DNA from: Gammaproteobacteria bacterium
Lineage (GTDB): Bacteria > Pseudomonadota > Gammaproteobacteria > Steroidobacterales > Woeseiaceae
DNA length: 50,061 nucleotides
Assembly (NCBI GenBank): GCA_029863305.1
Contig: JAOTVR010000019.1
Span: 1-50,061, forward strand
Reading direction: 5' to 3'
The notes below the pieces were generated by a model. That model had not been told where the DNA came from. It saw only the letters and a list, made by a program, of their open reading frames with translations, and did not search any database. A program made the position numbers and the translations under genes. Below are positions 30,020 to 40,795 of the stretch, piece by piece (position 1 is the stretch's first letter; every line of letters begins with the position of its first letter).

Positions 30020-32239
30020 TTGAAGCCGACAACTACCTTGTCTTCAAAATATCTGACCATCGCCGGTGCCCTGCTGGTTATACCCCTTGCGAACAGCGCA
30101 GAGCTCGATGCGTGCTATGCACCGGTTGCACGCATTTCAGGCGAGGCGTCCGCAAAGGCCGTCGATGCGTTGAACCCCGACACGATTGTATTTGAAGTCG
30201 GTGAAATAGACGCGCAACTTGGCGAAAATCCACGTGTATCGATGACCGGCGGTGTACTGCTGCGACAGGGTGACCGGCTCGCGGGCGCTGACAGTGCGCG
30301 CTACGAGCCAACCCAGCGTGCCCTCTTGCTGGATGGCAGCGTGCGTTATGAGGACGGCAGCTCGTATGTCGAGTCCGACAGCGCGGAGTTTTCCTACGAC
30401 TTCGGCCGCATCCGATTTGAAGGCGCCAGCTTCATACTTGACGGCAATGACGGACGTGGCGCTGCGGCGGCCCTGGAGATAAATCAACAAGGTCGGCTCG
30501 AGCTCGATGGCGTGAGTTACACGACCTGCCCACCGGATTCCAATGACTGGTTGCTCGAGGCAAGGGACATCGACCTCGATACACGCGAGGGTGTCGGAAC
30601 GGCGAAAGGGATCAAGTTGCGGTTTCAGGGCGTGCCAATCCTGTACTCACCGTATTTGTCGTTTCCGATCGGTGACGCACGAAAATCCGGCGTTCTGTCG
30701 CCCGAGGTCGGTAGCACCGGGCGCAGTGGCAACGAAATTCGCATGCCTTACTACTGGAACATCGCGCCCAACTATGACGCGACGATTACACCACGACTTC
30801 TGACCGAGCGCGGTCTGCAGATCGGTGCGCAGTTTCGTTACCTGACCAGGACAATGGACGGCAGCTTTTACGCCGAGCACCTGGCCAGCGACAACATGTT
30901 CAATGGCTCGCGCACAATGATGCAGCTGAAGCATCGGACGATGTTCGTAAATGGCTGGCGCAATCGAATCGACATTCGCGAAGTATCGGACAACCAGTAC
31001 TTTGAAGATCTTGGCGGCAGTCTGAGCATTTCGAGTATCACGCACCTCGATCGCAGCATCAGTTTCGATTATCACACTGACTCGCTGTCTTTCTTCGGCC
31101 AGGTCCAGGATTTCCAGACTATCGATGATGCGATCCTGCCGGTTGATGAGCCCTATCGCCGCGTACCGCAATTACTGCTGCGGGGCGAGTGGCCGGACAG
31201 GTTTTTGGGTCTGCGATACGGATTTGACGGGGAACTCGTTAACTTCGATCGCGACGTCGGTGTAACCGGCTGGCGACTGAACCTCGCACCGCGAATCGAG
31301 CTGCCTGTATCGCGCCCGGGCTGGTTCATCACACCTGCAGTTACAGTTGATCACACCCAGTATGAGCTGCGCGACACTGTCGCCGGACAGACAAGTGACC
31401 CCAGTCGAACCGTACCGATCAGCAGCCTCGATATGGGCATGGTGCTTGAACGCAACATGAACGGATCCGGCCGCATTCAAACACTCGAACCGCGCCTGTT
31501 GTATGTTCACGTCCCGCATCAGGACCAGGATGATATACCGGTATTTGACACCATCACGCCGGACCTCAACCTTGTTTCCCTCTATCGCAAGAATCGCTTT
31601 CTCGGCGTTGACAGAATTGCGGACACCGATCAGGTCAGTATCGGTATCACATCACGTATCCTTGATCTCTCAACGGGCCGTGAAGTGATGAGCGCAACGA
31701 TAGGTCAGACCCGCTACCTCAGCGAAAGCGGTATTTCGTTGCCGGGCGAGCCGGTCGTGTCGGACGAGACGTCGGACTACATTGCCGAACTGAGTTTCCT
31801 GCTGTTCGAAAACCTGAATTTTGATGTCGGCCATCAATGGGGCGAGAAGGATCGTGGCACCACGCAGTCGCAGGCGCGTCTGCAGTATCGGCCCGCAAGC
31901 AACAAGATCCTGAATCTGTCCTATCGCTTCCGCCGCGACGCGCTGGAACAGGGCGACCTTTCCTGGTCATGGCCGATCGCCACGCAGTGGAATTTTGTCG
32001 GCCGCTACAAGCGCTCTTTTCGGGATGACGAGACACTCGAGGAGTTTTACGGTCTCGAGTACGAGAGCTGCTGTTGGGGACTCAGACTGGTGTCGAGGCG
32101 CCACATTTCGACTCGCGATGGAACTCGGGATTCATCGATCGGTCTGCAATTGGTACTGAAAGGAATGTCCAGTGTGGGTACGGCAGCTGACAAAATGTTG
32201 GAACGTGGTATTCTTGGCTACTCCGCGAGTCTCCGGTAA
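30020..32239 (+). CDS. lptD: LPS-assembly protein LptD
   Basis: About 739 residues, the outer-membrane barrel that inserts lipopolysaccharide with LptE. Signal peptide KYLTIAGALLVIPLANSA, an N-terminal OstA-like domain (about 55-160) and a large beta-barrel. The four cysteines needed for the two long-range disulfides are all present: one just after the signal (ELDACYAP), one in SYTTCPPDS and the adjacent pair near the C-terminus (YESCCWGLRL). TTG 30020 is chosen because GAAGG (30003-30007) lies upstream; an in-frame TTG at 29981 has no Shine-Dalgarno. An ATG at 30000 reads out of frame. First gene of lptD-surA-pdxA-rsmA-apaGH. Confidence 0.93.
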   Translation: MKPTTTLSSKYLTIAGALLVIPLANSAELDACYAPVARISGEASAKAVDALNPDTIVFEVGEIDAQLGENPRVSMTGGVLLRQGDRLAGADSARYEPTQRALLLDGSVRYEDGSSYVESDSAEFSYDFGRIRFEGASFILDGNDGRGAAAALEINQQGRLELDGVSYTTCPPDSNDWLLEARDIDLDTREGVGTAKGIKLRFQGVPILYSPYLSFPIGDARKSGVLSPEVGSTGRSGNEIRMPYYWNIAPNYDATITPRLLTERGLQIGAQFRYLTRTMDGSFYAEHLASDNMFNGSRTMMQLKHRTMFVNGWRNRIDIREVSDNQYFEDLGGSLSISSITHLDRSISFDYHTDSLSFFGQVQDFQTIDDAILPVDEPYRRVPQLLLRGEWPDRFLGLRYGFDGELVNFDRDVGVTGWRLNLAPRIELPVSRPGWFITPAVTVDHTQYELRDTVAGQTSDPSRTVPISSLDMGMVLERNMNGSGRIQTLEPRLLYVHVPHQDQDDIPVFDTITPDLNLVSLYRKNRFLGVDRIADTDQVSIGITSRILDLSTGREVMSATIGQTRYLSESGISLPGEPVVSDETSDYIAELSFLLFENLNFDVGHQWGEKDRGTTQSQARLQYRPASNKILNLSYRFRRDALEQGDLSWSWPIATQWNFVGRYKRSFRDDETLEEFYGLEYESCCWGLRLVSRRHISTRDGTRDSSIGLQLVLKGMSSVGTAADKMLERGILGYSASLR

Positions 32240-32245
32240 GAAATA

Positions 32246-33562
32246 GTGTTAAAAATCAATAAATTATGCGCAAGCGCGTGCGCAATCGCCGTATTGTCCG
32301 TCGGCTCCGTCGTGACGGCTGCCGAGTTGTCCACAACCGGCGAGTTCCTCGATGGCGTCGCTGCCGTGGTCAACGAAGGGGTTGTGCTCAAGAGCCAGCT
32401 GCGAGAACAAACGGCGCGCATCATTGAGCGCGCGGGTCAGTCCGACCCGCCCATGCGGCTGCCGCCGGCCAATATCTTGCGGGAACAAATGCTCGAGCGA
32501 CTGGTGCTGCAGGAGATACAGCTGCAACGAGCCGCCCGCATCGGTATACAGATCTCCGATCAAATGCTCAATGAAGCGATTGCGCGTATCGCCGAGCAAA
32601 ACGGTGTCGCATTCGAAGATATGCCCGTCGTATTGGCACAGGACGGCGTCAATTATGCAGATTTTCGCAGAGAGCTGCGCGACGAAATAACAATCGATCA
32701 ATTACAACAAATTGACGTGGGCCGACGTATTCAGGTGTCGCCTCGCGAGAAGGACCAGTGCATAGCAGACCTCGAAGGTAATGTCGCTGTCAACTCGGAT
32801 TACAACTTGTCGCATATCCTGATTTCAATGCCGGAAGCGGCGACGACAGACCAGATAGCCGATGCAGAGGCCAAGGCGGCCAGCATCTATGAACAGCTTC
32901 AGGGCGGTGCCGATTTCGGAGAAATGGCGATTCGCTACTCGGACGCACAAACGGCGCTCGAAGGTGGCGTACTGGGCTGGATGAAGGGTAGCCAGCTGCC
33001 TACCATCTATGCCGACGTCGTTGCCGTGATGAAGGGTGGCGAATTTTCGGAGCCGTTTCGCGGTTCGAGCAGCTTCCACATCGTTAGAGTAAACGAAATG
33101 CGCAGCGCAATTCAGCGCAGCGAGATTGACCAGGTCAGTGTCCGCCATATCCTGGTTACGCCGAACGAAATCATCGATGATGAGACGGCCAAGCAGCGCC
33201 TGCAGGATGCCCTCGAGCGTATCGCTGAAGGAGAGGAGTTTGGCGAGATAGCAAAATTGTTGTCAGACGATCCCGGCTCCGCAAACGCCGGCGGTGAGAT
33301 GGGCTGGACCGGGCCCGGAACGTTCGTCCCGGAATTTGAGAAAGTCGTTAACGAACTGGAAATAGGCGGCCTTTCGGAGCCATTCCGATCTCGCTTCGGC
33401 TGGCATATCGTCGAACTTCTCGACCGGCGTGTTTATGACAACACGGAGGACCTGAAGGAAATCAATTGCGTTCAGCGTATTCAGAACAGCAAGCTCGAAG
33501 AAGAAACGCAACTCTGGCTGCAGCGGATCCGAGACGAAGCCTTCGTCGAATCCCGGATCTGA
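32246..33562 (+). CDS. surA: Periplasmic chaperone SurA
   Basis: 438 residues, chaperone and prolyl isomerase for outer-membrane proteins including LptD, its neighbour. Signal peptide to about VVTAA, an N-terminal chaperone domain (DGVAAVVNEGVVLKSQL), and two parvulin domains: about 175-280 (LSHILISMPEAATTDQI to FHIVRVNEMR) and about 290-390 (VRHILVTPNEIIDDE to FGWHIVELLDRR). The start is GTG 32246, 6 bases after the lptD stop. Confidence 0.96.
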   Translation: MLKINKLCASACAIAVLSVGSVVTAAELSTTGEFLDGVAAVVNEGVVLKSQLREQTARIIERAGQSDPPMRLPPANILREQMLERLVLQEIQLQRAARIGIQISDQMLNEAIARIAEQNGVAFEDMPVVLAQDGVNYADFRRELRDEITIDQLQQIDVGRRIQVSPREKDQCIADLEGNVAVNSDYNLSHILISMPEAATTDQIADAEAKAASIYEQLQGGADFGEMAIRYSDAQTALEGGVLGWMKGSQLPTIYADVVAVMKGGEFSEPFRGSSSFHIVRVNEMRSAIQRSEIDQVSVRHILVTPNEIIDDETAKQRLQDALERIAEGEEFGEIAKLLSDDPGSANAGGEMGWTGPGTFVPEFEKVVNELEIGGLSEPFRSRFGWHIVELLDRRVYDNTEDLKEINCVQRIQNSKLEEETQLWLQRIRDEAFVESRI

Positions 33563-33592
33563 TCGTGATAGTGAGCGACAGGATAGTCTGTC

Positions 33593-34576
33593 GTGCCATT
33601 GGATAAGCCTCTCATTGTAACGGCCGGCGAACCGGCCGGTATTGGTCCTGAGCTGTGTCTGGCGTTGGCTCAGCAAAGTCTGCCTTGCAGTGTTGTCGTT
33701 CTTTCCGATCCTGACGTGTTGCGCGCACGTGCGGAGATGGTCGGCATCGATGTTTCGGTAAGAGAAATTTCAGCGAACGATGCCGGCGTATCCCGCGCAG
33801 AACATAATGAGTTACTCGTCGTCCCGCAACGATTTGCCGAGACGCCCGTGTGTGGCCAATTGAACCCGGCGAATGCATCAGCTCTGCTCGACGGCTTGCG
33901 ACTTGCCGTGCGCGGATGCATCGACGGTCAGTTTGCAGGGCTCGTGACTGCGCCGCTACAGAAAAGCGTCGTCAATGATGCGGGTTTTGCGTTCACGGGC
34001 CATACCGAGTTTCTCGCAGAACTGACGAATTGCAGGCTTCCGGTGATGCTACTCGTAGCAGACACGCTGCGCGTTGCGCTGGCCAGCACGCATCTGCCGC
34101 TGAGGGACGTGCCTGATTTTGTGACGAAAGATCGATTGCGCGACGTATTGCAGGTGCTGTTTACCGACCTGCGCTCAAAGTTCGGTATCGATTCGCCCGA
34201 GGTCGTCGTCTGTGGCCTGAATCCACACGCCGGCGAAGGTGGCTATCTCGGTACCGAAGACGCTGACGTGATTGCCCCTGTCGTTGCGGAATTCGCGGCC
34301 CGCGGCCATCGGATTCGCGGCCCACTGCCGGCCGATACGGCGTTTACGCCCGCGGCGGGAAAGAAGGACGCCGTACTCGCGATGTACCATGACCAGGGCT
34401 TGCCGGTGCTCAAATACGCTGGCTTTGGCCATGCCGTCAACGTGACGCTGGGCTTGCCGATCGTGCGCACATCGGTCGATCACGGCACCGCCCTCGATCT
34501 CGCGGGAAGCGGTCGTGCCGATAGCGGCAGTCTGATGCAGGCGGTGCGACTTGCCGCGACGTTGGCAGAGCGATGA
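33593..34576 (+). CDS. pdxA: 4-hydroxythreonine-4-phosphate dehydrogenase
   Basis: 327 residues, NAD-dependent enzyme of DXP-dependent pyridoxal phosphate synthesis. Motifs TAGEPAGIGPELCLAL, FTGHTEFLAEL (metal histidine), LNPHAGEGG and MYHDQGLPVLKY are diagnostic. The start is GTG 33593. It overlaps rsmA by 4 bases. Its product chemistry feeds PLP, the cofactor of the tyrosine phenol-lyase, tryptophanase, Cbs and GcvPB encoded elsewhere in the window. Confidence 0.96.
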   Translation: MPLDKPLIVTAGEPAGIGPELCLALAQQSLPCSVVVLSDPDVLRARAEMVGIDVSVREISANDAGVSRAEHNELLVVPQRFAETPVCGQLNPANASALLDGLRLAVRGCIDGQFAGLVTAPLQKSVVNDAGFAFTGHTEFLAELTNCRLPVMLLVADTLRVALASTHLPLRDVPDFVTKDRLRDVLQVLFTDLRSKFGIDSPEVVVCGLNPHAGEGGYLGTEDADVIAPVVAEFAARGHRIRGPLPADTAFTPAAGKKDAVLAMYHDQGLPVLKYAGFGHAVNVTLGLPIVRTSVDHGTALDLAGSGRADSGSLMQAVRLAATLAER

Positions 34577-35343
34577 GCCAGCATCGTGCCCGGAAACGCT
34601 TCGGTCAGCACTTCCTGACAGACCCCGGGGTCATCGACGCCATAATCGCCGCGGTCGCACCGCGTGCTGGTGAGATCATTGTGGAGATCGGTCCCGGACG
34701 AGGCGCGATTACCCGCCTGTTAGCTGAGCGTGCCGGCGCATTGCACGCGGTCGAACTGGATCGTGATCTCGCGGCGCGTATGCGCAGGGAGTTCGCCGCG
34801 GAAACCAACGTGAGCATTCACGAGGCCGATGCGCTCAGCTTCGATTTCGGCGCTCTCGGCACATCGCTGCGTATTGTCGGCAATTTGCCGTATAACATCT
34901 CCACACCGTTGTTGTTTCATTTGCTCGAGTACCGTGACCGCATCCACGATATGCATTTTATGTTGCAAAAAGAGGTTGTCGACCGCATGGCGGCGGGACC
35001 TGGTAGCAAGACCTACGGTCGACTGAGCATCATGCTCGGCTGCCATTTTCAAATCGATGCATTATTTGACGTCGACAGACTCGCTTTCGAGCCACCACCC
35101 GATGTGACATCGTCCGTCGTACGGCTGGTACCTTTGCCAGCGGGCAGTTACGCCATCGACGACGAAGAACGCTTTTCCAGACTCGTCGCCCAGGCCTTCA
35201 GCCAACGGCGTAAGACGATCCGCAACTCCTTGCGCATGCTCGTGGACGAGGCGGGGCTGCGAGCTGCTGGAATCGATCCGGGCCTGCGGCCCGAAGCAAT
35301 TTCGATCGCCGACTATGTCCGGCTTGCGAATACGTTAGAATAG
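34573..35343 (+). CDS. rsmA: 16S rRNA dimethyladenosine transferase (KsgA/RsmA)
   Basis: 256 residues, dimethylates A1518 and A1519 of 16S rRNA late in 30S assembly. N-terminal [21 protein letters not shown] loop [14 protein letters not shown] and active-site motif [17 protein letters not shown] are clear. Start overlaps the pdxA stop (ATGA). apaG follows 4 bases later. Confidence 0.97.
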   Translation: MSQHRARKRFGQHFLTDPGVIDAIIAAVAPRAGEIIVEIGPGRGAITRLLAERAGALHAVELDRDLAARMRREFAAETNVSIHEADALSFDFGALGTSLRIVGNLPYNISTPLLFHLLEYRDRIHDMHFMLQKEVVDRMAAGPGSKTYGRLSIMLGCHFQIDALFDVDRLAFEPPPDVTSSVVRLVPLPAGSYAIDDEERFSRLVAQAFSQRRKTIRNSLRMLVDEAGLRAAGIDPGLRPEAISIADYVRLANTLE

Positions 35344-35347
35344 CGGA

Positions 35348-35728
35348 ATGGATGAAAACAGCTGCGATATCCGTATTCAGGTCGCTACTGACTACGTCGA
35401 CGAGCAATCCGAACCAGATTCGGGTCGCTACGTGTTTGCGTACACGATAACGATCACGAACAACGGCGATGTCCCCGCGCGATTGATCAGCCGACACTGG
35501 GTTATCACCGATGCCAATGGCAAAGTGCAGGAAGTCAGCGGCGATGGCGTTGTTGGTGAGCAACCACATCTGGATCCGGGCGAAGAATTCCGCTATTCAT
35601 CCGGCGCGGTGCTCGAGACACCGGTCGGCGCCATGCAGGGACTGTATCGCATGGAGGCAGATAATGGCGTCAATTTCGATGCGCCTATCGCGCCCTTCAC
35701 GCTCGCGGTTCCAGGCGTACTGCACTAA
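35348..35728 (+). CDS. apaG: ApaG (Co2+/Mg2+ efflux-linked, beta-sandwich protein)
   Basis: 126 residues with the fibronectin-III-like fold of Apa[28 protein letters not shown], then [20 protein letters not shown] and a C-terminal [11 protein letters not shown]. Function is poorly defined; it is nearly always next to apaH, as here, 15 bases upstream. Confidence 0.96.
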   Translation: MDENSCDIRIQVATDYVDEQSEPDSGRYVFAYTITITNNGDVPARLISRHWVITDANGKVQEVSGDGVVGEQPHLDPGEEFRYSSGAVLETPVGAMQGLYRMEADNGVNFDAPIAPFTLAVPGVLH

Positions 35729-35743
35729 ACGTCCGGGCCGGCT

Positions 35744-36562
35744 ATGGCGGTATATGCGATCGGCGATATTCAGGGCTGCTACGACCCGTTTTGCGAACTG
35801 CTCGATGCCCTGAAGTTCGATCCAGCAAAAGACACGCTCTGGCTGACAGGTGACCTCGTGAACCGCGGCCCCAAGTCTCTGAAGACCTTGCGCCTCGTGA
35901 AATCCCTTGGTGATTCTGCGATTTCAGTCCTCGGCAACCACGACTTGCACCTGCTCGCGCTGGCGTCCGGCAAGTTGCGTTACCGCAATCGATTCGAATC
36001 TTTGCAAAAGATATTCACGGCAGACGACTGTGACGAGTTGATCGACTGGCTGCGGAAACGTCCACTCGCACACTACGACAAGTCGCTTAAGACACTTCTT
36101 GTTCATGCAGGCACGTATCCGTCGTGGAGCGCAAAAGGAACCCTGGCACGGGCGGCTGAAGTCGAGGCGGCGTTACGGTGTGACAAGTACAAGAAAATGC
36201 TTGGCAGAATGTATGGCAACACACCGCACGAATGGTCGGGTGACCTGCCGCGTCATATGCGCTTGCGCTTTATCATCAATTGCCTGACACGAATGCGCAT
36301 GCTGACGAAGACGAAGCATCTGAATTTCTCACACAGCGGGCCGCCTTTTCGCGCGCGCCGGAATCTGATTCCCTGGTATGCATTCGAAGACGTTGCCTGG
36401 TCCGGTACACGCGTCGTTTTCGGCCATTGGTCCGCACTCGGCTTAATTGTGCTGCCAGACCTGATAAGCCTTGATACAGGCTGTGTCTGGGGCCGCCAAC
36501 TGACAGCGGTTCGCCTCGACAAGCGCATTCCGCGTATCGTTCAGGTCAGAGGTCAGTCGTAA
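35744..36562 (+). CDS. apaH: Symmetrical diadenosine tetraphosphatase
   Basis: 272 residues, PPP-type phosphatase that splits Ap4A to 2 ADP and can remove Np4 caps from RNA. Metallophosphatase motifs in order: YAIGDIQGCYDPF (GDxxG), LTGDLVNRGP (GDxVxRG), VLGNHDLHLLAL (GNHD), a His in LLVHAGTYPSW and FGHWSALG. Ends 9 bases before the stop of the convergent secreted-protein gene; no terminator is visible between them. Confidence 0.96.
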   Translation: MAVYAIGDIQGCYDPFCELLDALKFDPAKDTLWLTGDLVNRGPKSLKTLRLVKSLGDSAISVLGNHDLHLLALASGKLRYRNRFESLQKIFTADDCDELIDWLRKRPLAHYDKSLKTLLVHAGTYPSWSAKGTLARAAEVEAALRCDKYKKMLGRMYGNTPHEWSGDLPRHMRLRFIINCLTRMRMLTKTKHLNFSHSGPPFRARRNLIPWYAFEDVAWSGTRVVFGHWSALGLIVLPDLISLDTGCVWGRQLTAVRLDKRIPRIVQVRGQS

Positions 36563-36571
36563 AGGAAGGGC

Positions 36572-37141
36572 TTAGTTGTCGCTGCTCTGCTTCTTGACGT
36601 AGAGGCCTTCGAACCAGACGTTCCAGGTCTCACTGGCTTCGTCATAGACGTCGAAATGCTGAACTACTGAACCGTCCGCCTGCGGTGTCCATAGGCCGCG
36701 GAACGGGGTTGCCGCATTCTTGCGGTAATCGTAGATATGGCCCTGCAACAACATCGCACCATCTTCGTTCAGCCCGCCGACGTAGTCTATTGAGTAGCCA
36801 TTTGCGACCCAGACCTGACGCCATTCGTTTTTGACCGGATTATAGTAATTGACGGAAAATCCCCCGCCGCCCTGAGCCCCTTGCCACTCCTCTTTGACGA
36901 GGCAGGACCCGTACTGTTTGGTTATCGAGTTCGTGCCCTGGAATTGACGCGCCTCATCATTCGAATAGACGTCCCATTCACCAACCCAAAAATCGAAGTC
37001 GTCGAAGCCCGGATTATTCTCGCAAAATGGTGGCGGAGGCGTCGGTGGCGATGCCGATGCCGAAACTTCCTGCGCCAGAACGATCACGGCATTCGTCAAC
37101 CCAAAAGTAACTGATACGATTATTGTCAGCAGAAGTCTCAT
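36572..37141 (-). CDS. Secreted protein of unknown function, FDFWVGEWDV (DUF1579-like) type
   Basis: 189 residues with a signal peptide (LLLTIIVSVTFGLTNAVIVLA) and a Pro-rich linker. The segment FDDFDFWVGEWDVYSND followed by repeating beta-strand pieces (GSCLVKEEW, FSVNYYNPVKNEWRQVWV, GAMLLQGHIYDY, PFRGLWTPQADGSVVQHFD) resembles DUF1579-like lipocalin-shaped proteins, usually single domain and periplasmic or secreted. A Shine-Dalgarno GAGGGC stands about 6 bases before the ATG. Divergent from the tpl-tnaA pair; its role is unknown and it may or may not be linked to them. Confidence 0.7.
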   Translation of the reverse strand: MRLLLTIIVSVTFGLTNAVIVLAQEVSASASPPTPPPPFCENNPGFDDFDFWVGEWDVYSNDEARQFQGTNSITKQYGSCLVKEEWQGAQGGGGFSVNYYNPVKNEWRQVWVANGYSIDYVGGLNEDGAMLLQGHIYDYRKNAATPFRGLWTPQADGSVVQHFDVYDEASETWNVWFEGLYVKKQSSDN

Positions 37142-37232
37142 TTACAGCCCTCGTCGTTGGCCACCACTATATCAACTCAAACCGTGATGCGGATTTTGTC
37201 CTGTCTACTGCGACAAATTGCCAGCGCATTCG

Positions 37233-37246
37233 TTTGAATTTTCAAA
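37233..37246. promoter_or_regulatory. Perfect palindrome in the tpl-tnaA promoter region
   Basis: TTTGAA-TT-TTCAAA, a perfect 14 bp dyad in the AT-rich part of the leader. TTGAAT (37234-37239) and TATAAA (37255-37260) could be weak promoter boxes but their spacing of 15 is short. It does not match the TyrR consensus TGTAAA-N6-TTTACA exactly; it could be an operator for an unknown regulator. Confidence 0.4.
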
Positions 37247-37282
37247 TAATAATTTATAAATCAACAACATAAGAAGATGCTA

Positions 37283-37342
37283 ATGCCAGCCGGCATGACA
37301 GCGCAGAGCGCCTGCATCGAGGCGCGGTATTTTTACGTATAG
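37283..37342 (+). CDS. Candidate leader peptide (19 residues) ending in Arg-Tyr-Phe-Tyr-Val
   Basis: Reads MPAGMTAQSACIEARYFYV and stops at TAG 37340-37342. An AAGAAG block (37271-37276) lies 6 bases before ATG 37283; ATG 37277 is an alternative. The aromatic run sits exactly where a hairpin and its T tract are encoded. TnaC-type leader peptides regulate tryptophanase by ribosome arrest in E. coli, but this peptide has no tryptophan and no similarity to TnaC. A speculative candidate only. Confidence 0.25.
   Translation: MPAGMTAQSACIEARYFYV
37308..37334 (+). terminator. Terminator-like hairpin (possible attenuator) in the tpl-tnaA leader
   Basis: Perfect 6 bp stem GCGCCT/AGGCGC (37308-37313 with 37320-37325), 6-base loop, then GGTA and five T at 37330-37334. 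Small but of the intrinsic type. No plus-strand gene ends between 36562 and here, so only transcripts begun upstream in the leader, or read-through from apaH, would meet it. Confidence 0.45.
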
Positions 37343-37472
37343 GTATCCGGAGATGCCTGGCTCTATTATCTGTTCACGGCCACTTGCCCGGCTGCCGCCG
37401 GCGAGGGATGAAATGCCACTGTGATCGTCATAGTGGTGTTGTTAACCGACAATATCGCGCACCACTGATTGA

Positions 37473-38882
<1,410 letters not shown>

Positions 38883-38899
38883 CGAGGTTTTGTGATCCG

Positions 38900-40270
38900 A
38901 TGAAGACGATAATTGAACCGTTCAAAATAAAGATGGTTGAACCCATCAAGCTGACCTCACGAGAGGAGCGGGAACAGCTGATCGAGACGGCAAAATACAA
39001 CCCGTTCTTGCTACGGGCTGAAGACGTGATCATCGACCTGCTAACCGACTCGGGCACGAGCGCAATGTCGTCCGAGGCATGGGCCGCAATGATGCGCGGC
39101 GATGAGTCCTATGCCGGCGCACGAAGCTGGTATCGCTTTCGCGACACAGTGAGAGATATCTTCGGCTTCGAGCAGATCATTCCGACGCACCAGGGGCGCG
39201 CGGCCGAGCACATTCTGTTCGGCGTCATGGTACAGCCAGGCTCCATCGTGCCGAATAACACGCACTTCGATACCACCAGAGCGAACGTCGAATTCAACGG
39301 TGGAGAGGCGCTGGATTTGCCATGCCGTGAGGCTGATGACCTCGATTCCGACTATCCGTTCAAGGGAAATATGGATATTGCCGCATTGGAAAAGGTCGTC
39401 GCGAAAAACGGCCCTGAGAAAATCCCGCTGATCATGGTCACCGTGACCAATAATTCCAGTGGTGGCCAACCTGTCTCGATGGCCAACATCCGGGAGATCA
39501 GCCGGGTTGCGCGCAGCGCTGGTATTCCTTTTTACATCGATGCCTGCCGCTTCGCCGAAAACGCGCATTTCATCAAGCGCCGCGAGCCCGGTTTTGAAAC
39601 CACTGCGACGATCGATATCGCACGCGAGATCTTCGCTTATGCCGATGGCTGTACGATGTCCGCCAAGAAGGACGCCTTCGCCAACATAGGTGGCTTTCTT
39701 TGCACCAACGATGCGGAGCTGGCGCACCGTGAGCGCAACATATTGATTCTCACCGAAGGGTTTCCGACCTATGGCGGACTGGCCGGCCGCGACCTCGACG
39801 CCATTGCGGTCGGTCTGTGCGAAATCCTCGACGAGCATTATCTCGATTATCGACTGCAATCCACCCGCTATGTTGTGCAACATCTGATCGATGCCGGGAT
39901 TCCGGTGCTTGCACCAGCAGGTGGTCATGCGGTGTATCTCGACGCGCGACGATTCTTGCCGCATATTGAGTCGCTGCAATACCCGGGACAGTCACTGGCG
40001 GTTGAGCTCTATATCGAGGGCGGCATCCGTAGCGTCGAGATTGGCAGCGTCATGTTCGGACTGGACCCGCACACCGGGAATGAACATCCGGCACGACTTG
40101 AACTGTTGCGCCTCGCGATTCCACGCCGGGTCTACACGCAAAGTCATATGGATTATGTGCTCGAGGCGATCGGACTCGTCTGGGAAAGGCGCAATGCTAT
40201 CCGCGGAATGCGTATAGTCACGGCGCCGAAGTTTCTGCGGCATTTTACGGCAGAGTTCGAGCGCATTTGA
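38900..40270 (+). CDS. tnaA: Tryptophanase
   Basis: 456-residue PLP enzyme, paralogue of the upstream gene, that splits L-tryptophan to indole, pyruvate and ammonia. PLP lysine in TMSAKKDAFANIGG and ligands in YIDACRFAENAHF. Discriminating positions are of the tryptophanase type: Asp in THFDTTRAN (D137 of E. coli), Ile in GIRSVEIGSVMFG (I396) and His at 448 in LRHFTAEF (H463). It lacks the roughly 12-residue insertion before FFDTT that E. coli TnaA has, so it is shorter (456 against 471). ATG 38900 has only a distant GAGG upstream and probably relies on coupling with tpl. It converges with folA across 12 bp. Confidence 0.84.
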   Translation: MKTIIEPFKIKMVEPIKLTSREEREQLIETAKYNPFLLRAEDVIIDLLTDSGTSAMSSEAWAAMMRGDESYAGARSWYRFRDTVRDIFGFEQIIPTHQGRAAEHILFGVMVQPGSIVPNNTHFDTTRANVEFNGGEALDLPCREADDLDSDYPFKGNMDIAALEKVVAKNGPEKIPLIMVTVTNNSSGGQPVSMANIREISRVARSAGIPFYIDACRFAENAHFIKRREPGFETTATIDIAREIFAYADGCTMSAKKDAFANIGGFLCTNDAELAHRERNILILTEGFPTYGGLAGRDLDAIAVGLCEILDEHYLDYRLQSTRYVVQHLIDAGIPVLAPAGGHAVYLDARRFLPHIESLQYPGQSLAVELYIEGGIRSVEIGSVMFGLDPHTGNEHPARLELLRLAIPRRVYTQSHMDYVLEAIGLVWERRNAIRGMRIVTAPKFLRHFTAEFERI

Positions 40271-40282
40271 GCGCCCGGGAAC

Positions 40283-40768
40283 TCAGCGAGCTCGGTCGAG
40301 CACCAGGAAGACGACATCGTAGTCATTCGATTCGTCGGCGACACTTGCCTCGCGTTCGGTCTCGCACCACTGGTCGTCGGCCAGAGGAGGAAAAAAAGCG
40401 TCCCCTTCGATTTCAGCTTGCACGCGCGTCAAATATATCCGATCAGCGCGCGGCAGAAACTCCCGATAAATATGTCCGCCGCCGATAATCACAATTTCTT
40501 CCGCACTGCCAGCAGCCGCGAGCGCCGCCTCGACTGACGGCACGACATCGCAGCCTTCTGCTTCATAGTCAGCCTGACGGGTAATCACAATATTCTGTCG
40601 TCCCGGCAGCGGACGTCCGATCGACTCGTAGGTCAGGCGGCCCATGACAATCGGCTTGCCCAGCGTCAGTGCCTTGAATCGCTGCAAATCGCCGGAGAGC
40701 CGCCAGGGCAACTTGCCGTTTGCGCCGATGACGTTGTTGCTTGAGGCTGCGACAATGAGAGAGATCAT
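40283..40768 (-). CDS. folA: Dihydrofolate reductase
   Basis: 161 residues, reduces dihydrofolate with NADPH, regenerating what ThyA oxidises. Start MISLIVAASSNNVIGANGKLPW, catalytic Asp in RLSGDLQRFKALTLGKPIVMGRLTYESIG and glycine pair in EEIVIIGGGHIYREFLP. ATG 40768 is chosen as the standard N-terminus; the frame is open further upstream but without family sequence. It lies 65 bases after thyA on the same strand, with an inverted repeat between. Confidence 0.96.
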   Translation of the reverse strand: MISLIVAASSNNVIGANGKLPWRLSGDLQRFKALTLGKPIVMGRLTYESIGRPLPGRQNIVITRQADYEAEGCDVVPSVEAALAAAGSAEEIVIIGGGHIYREFLPRADRIYLTRVQAEIEGDAFFPPLADDQWCETEREASVADESNDYDVVFLVLDRAR

Positions 40769-40795
40769 GGGGCCTGGGAAGTCCGGGGGATCAGA

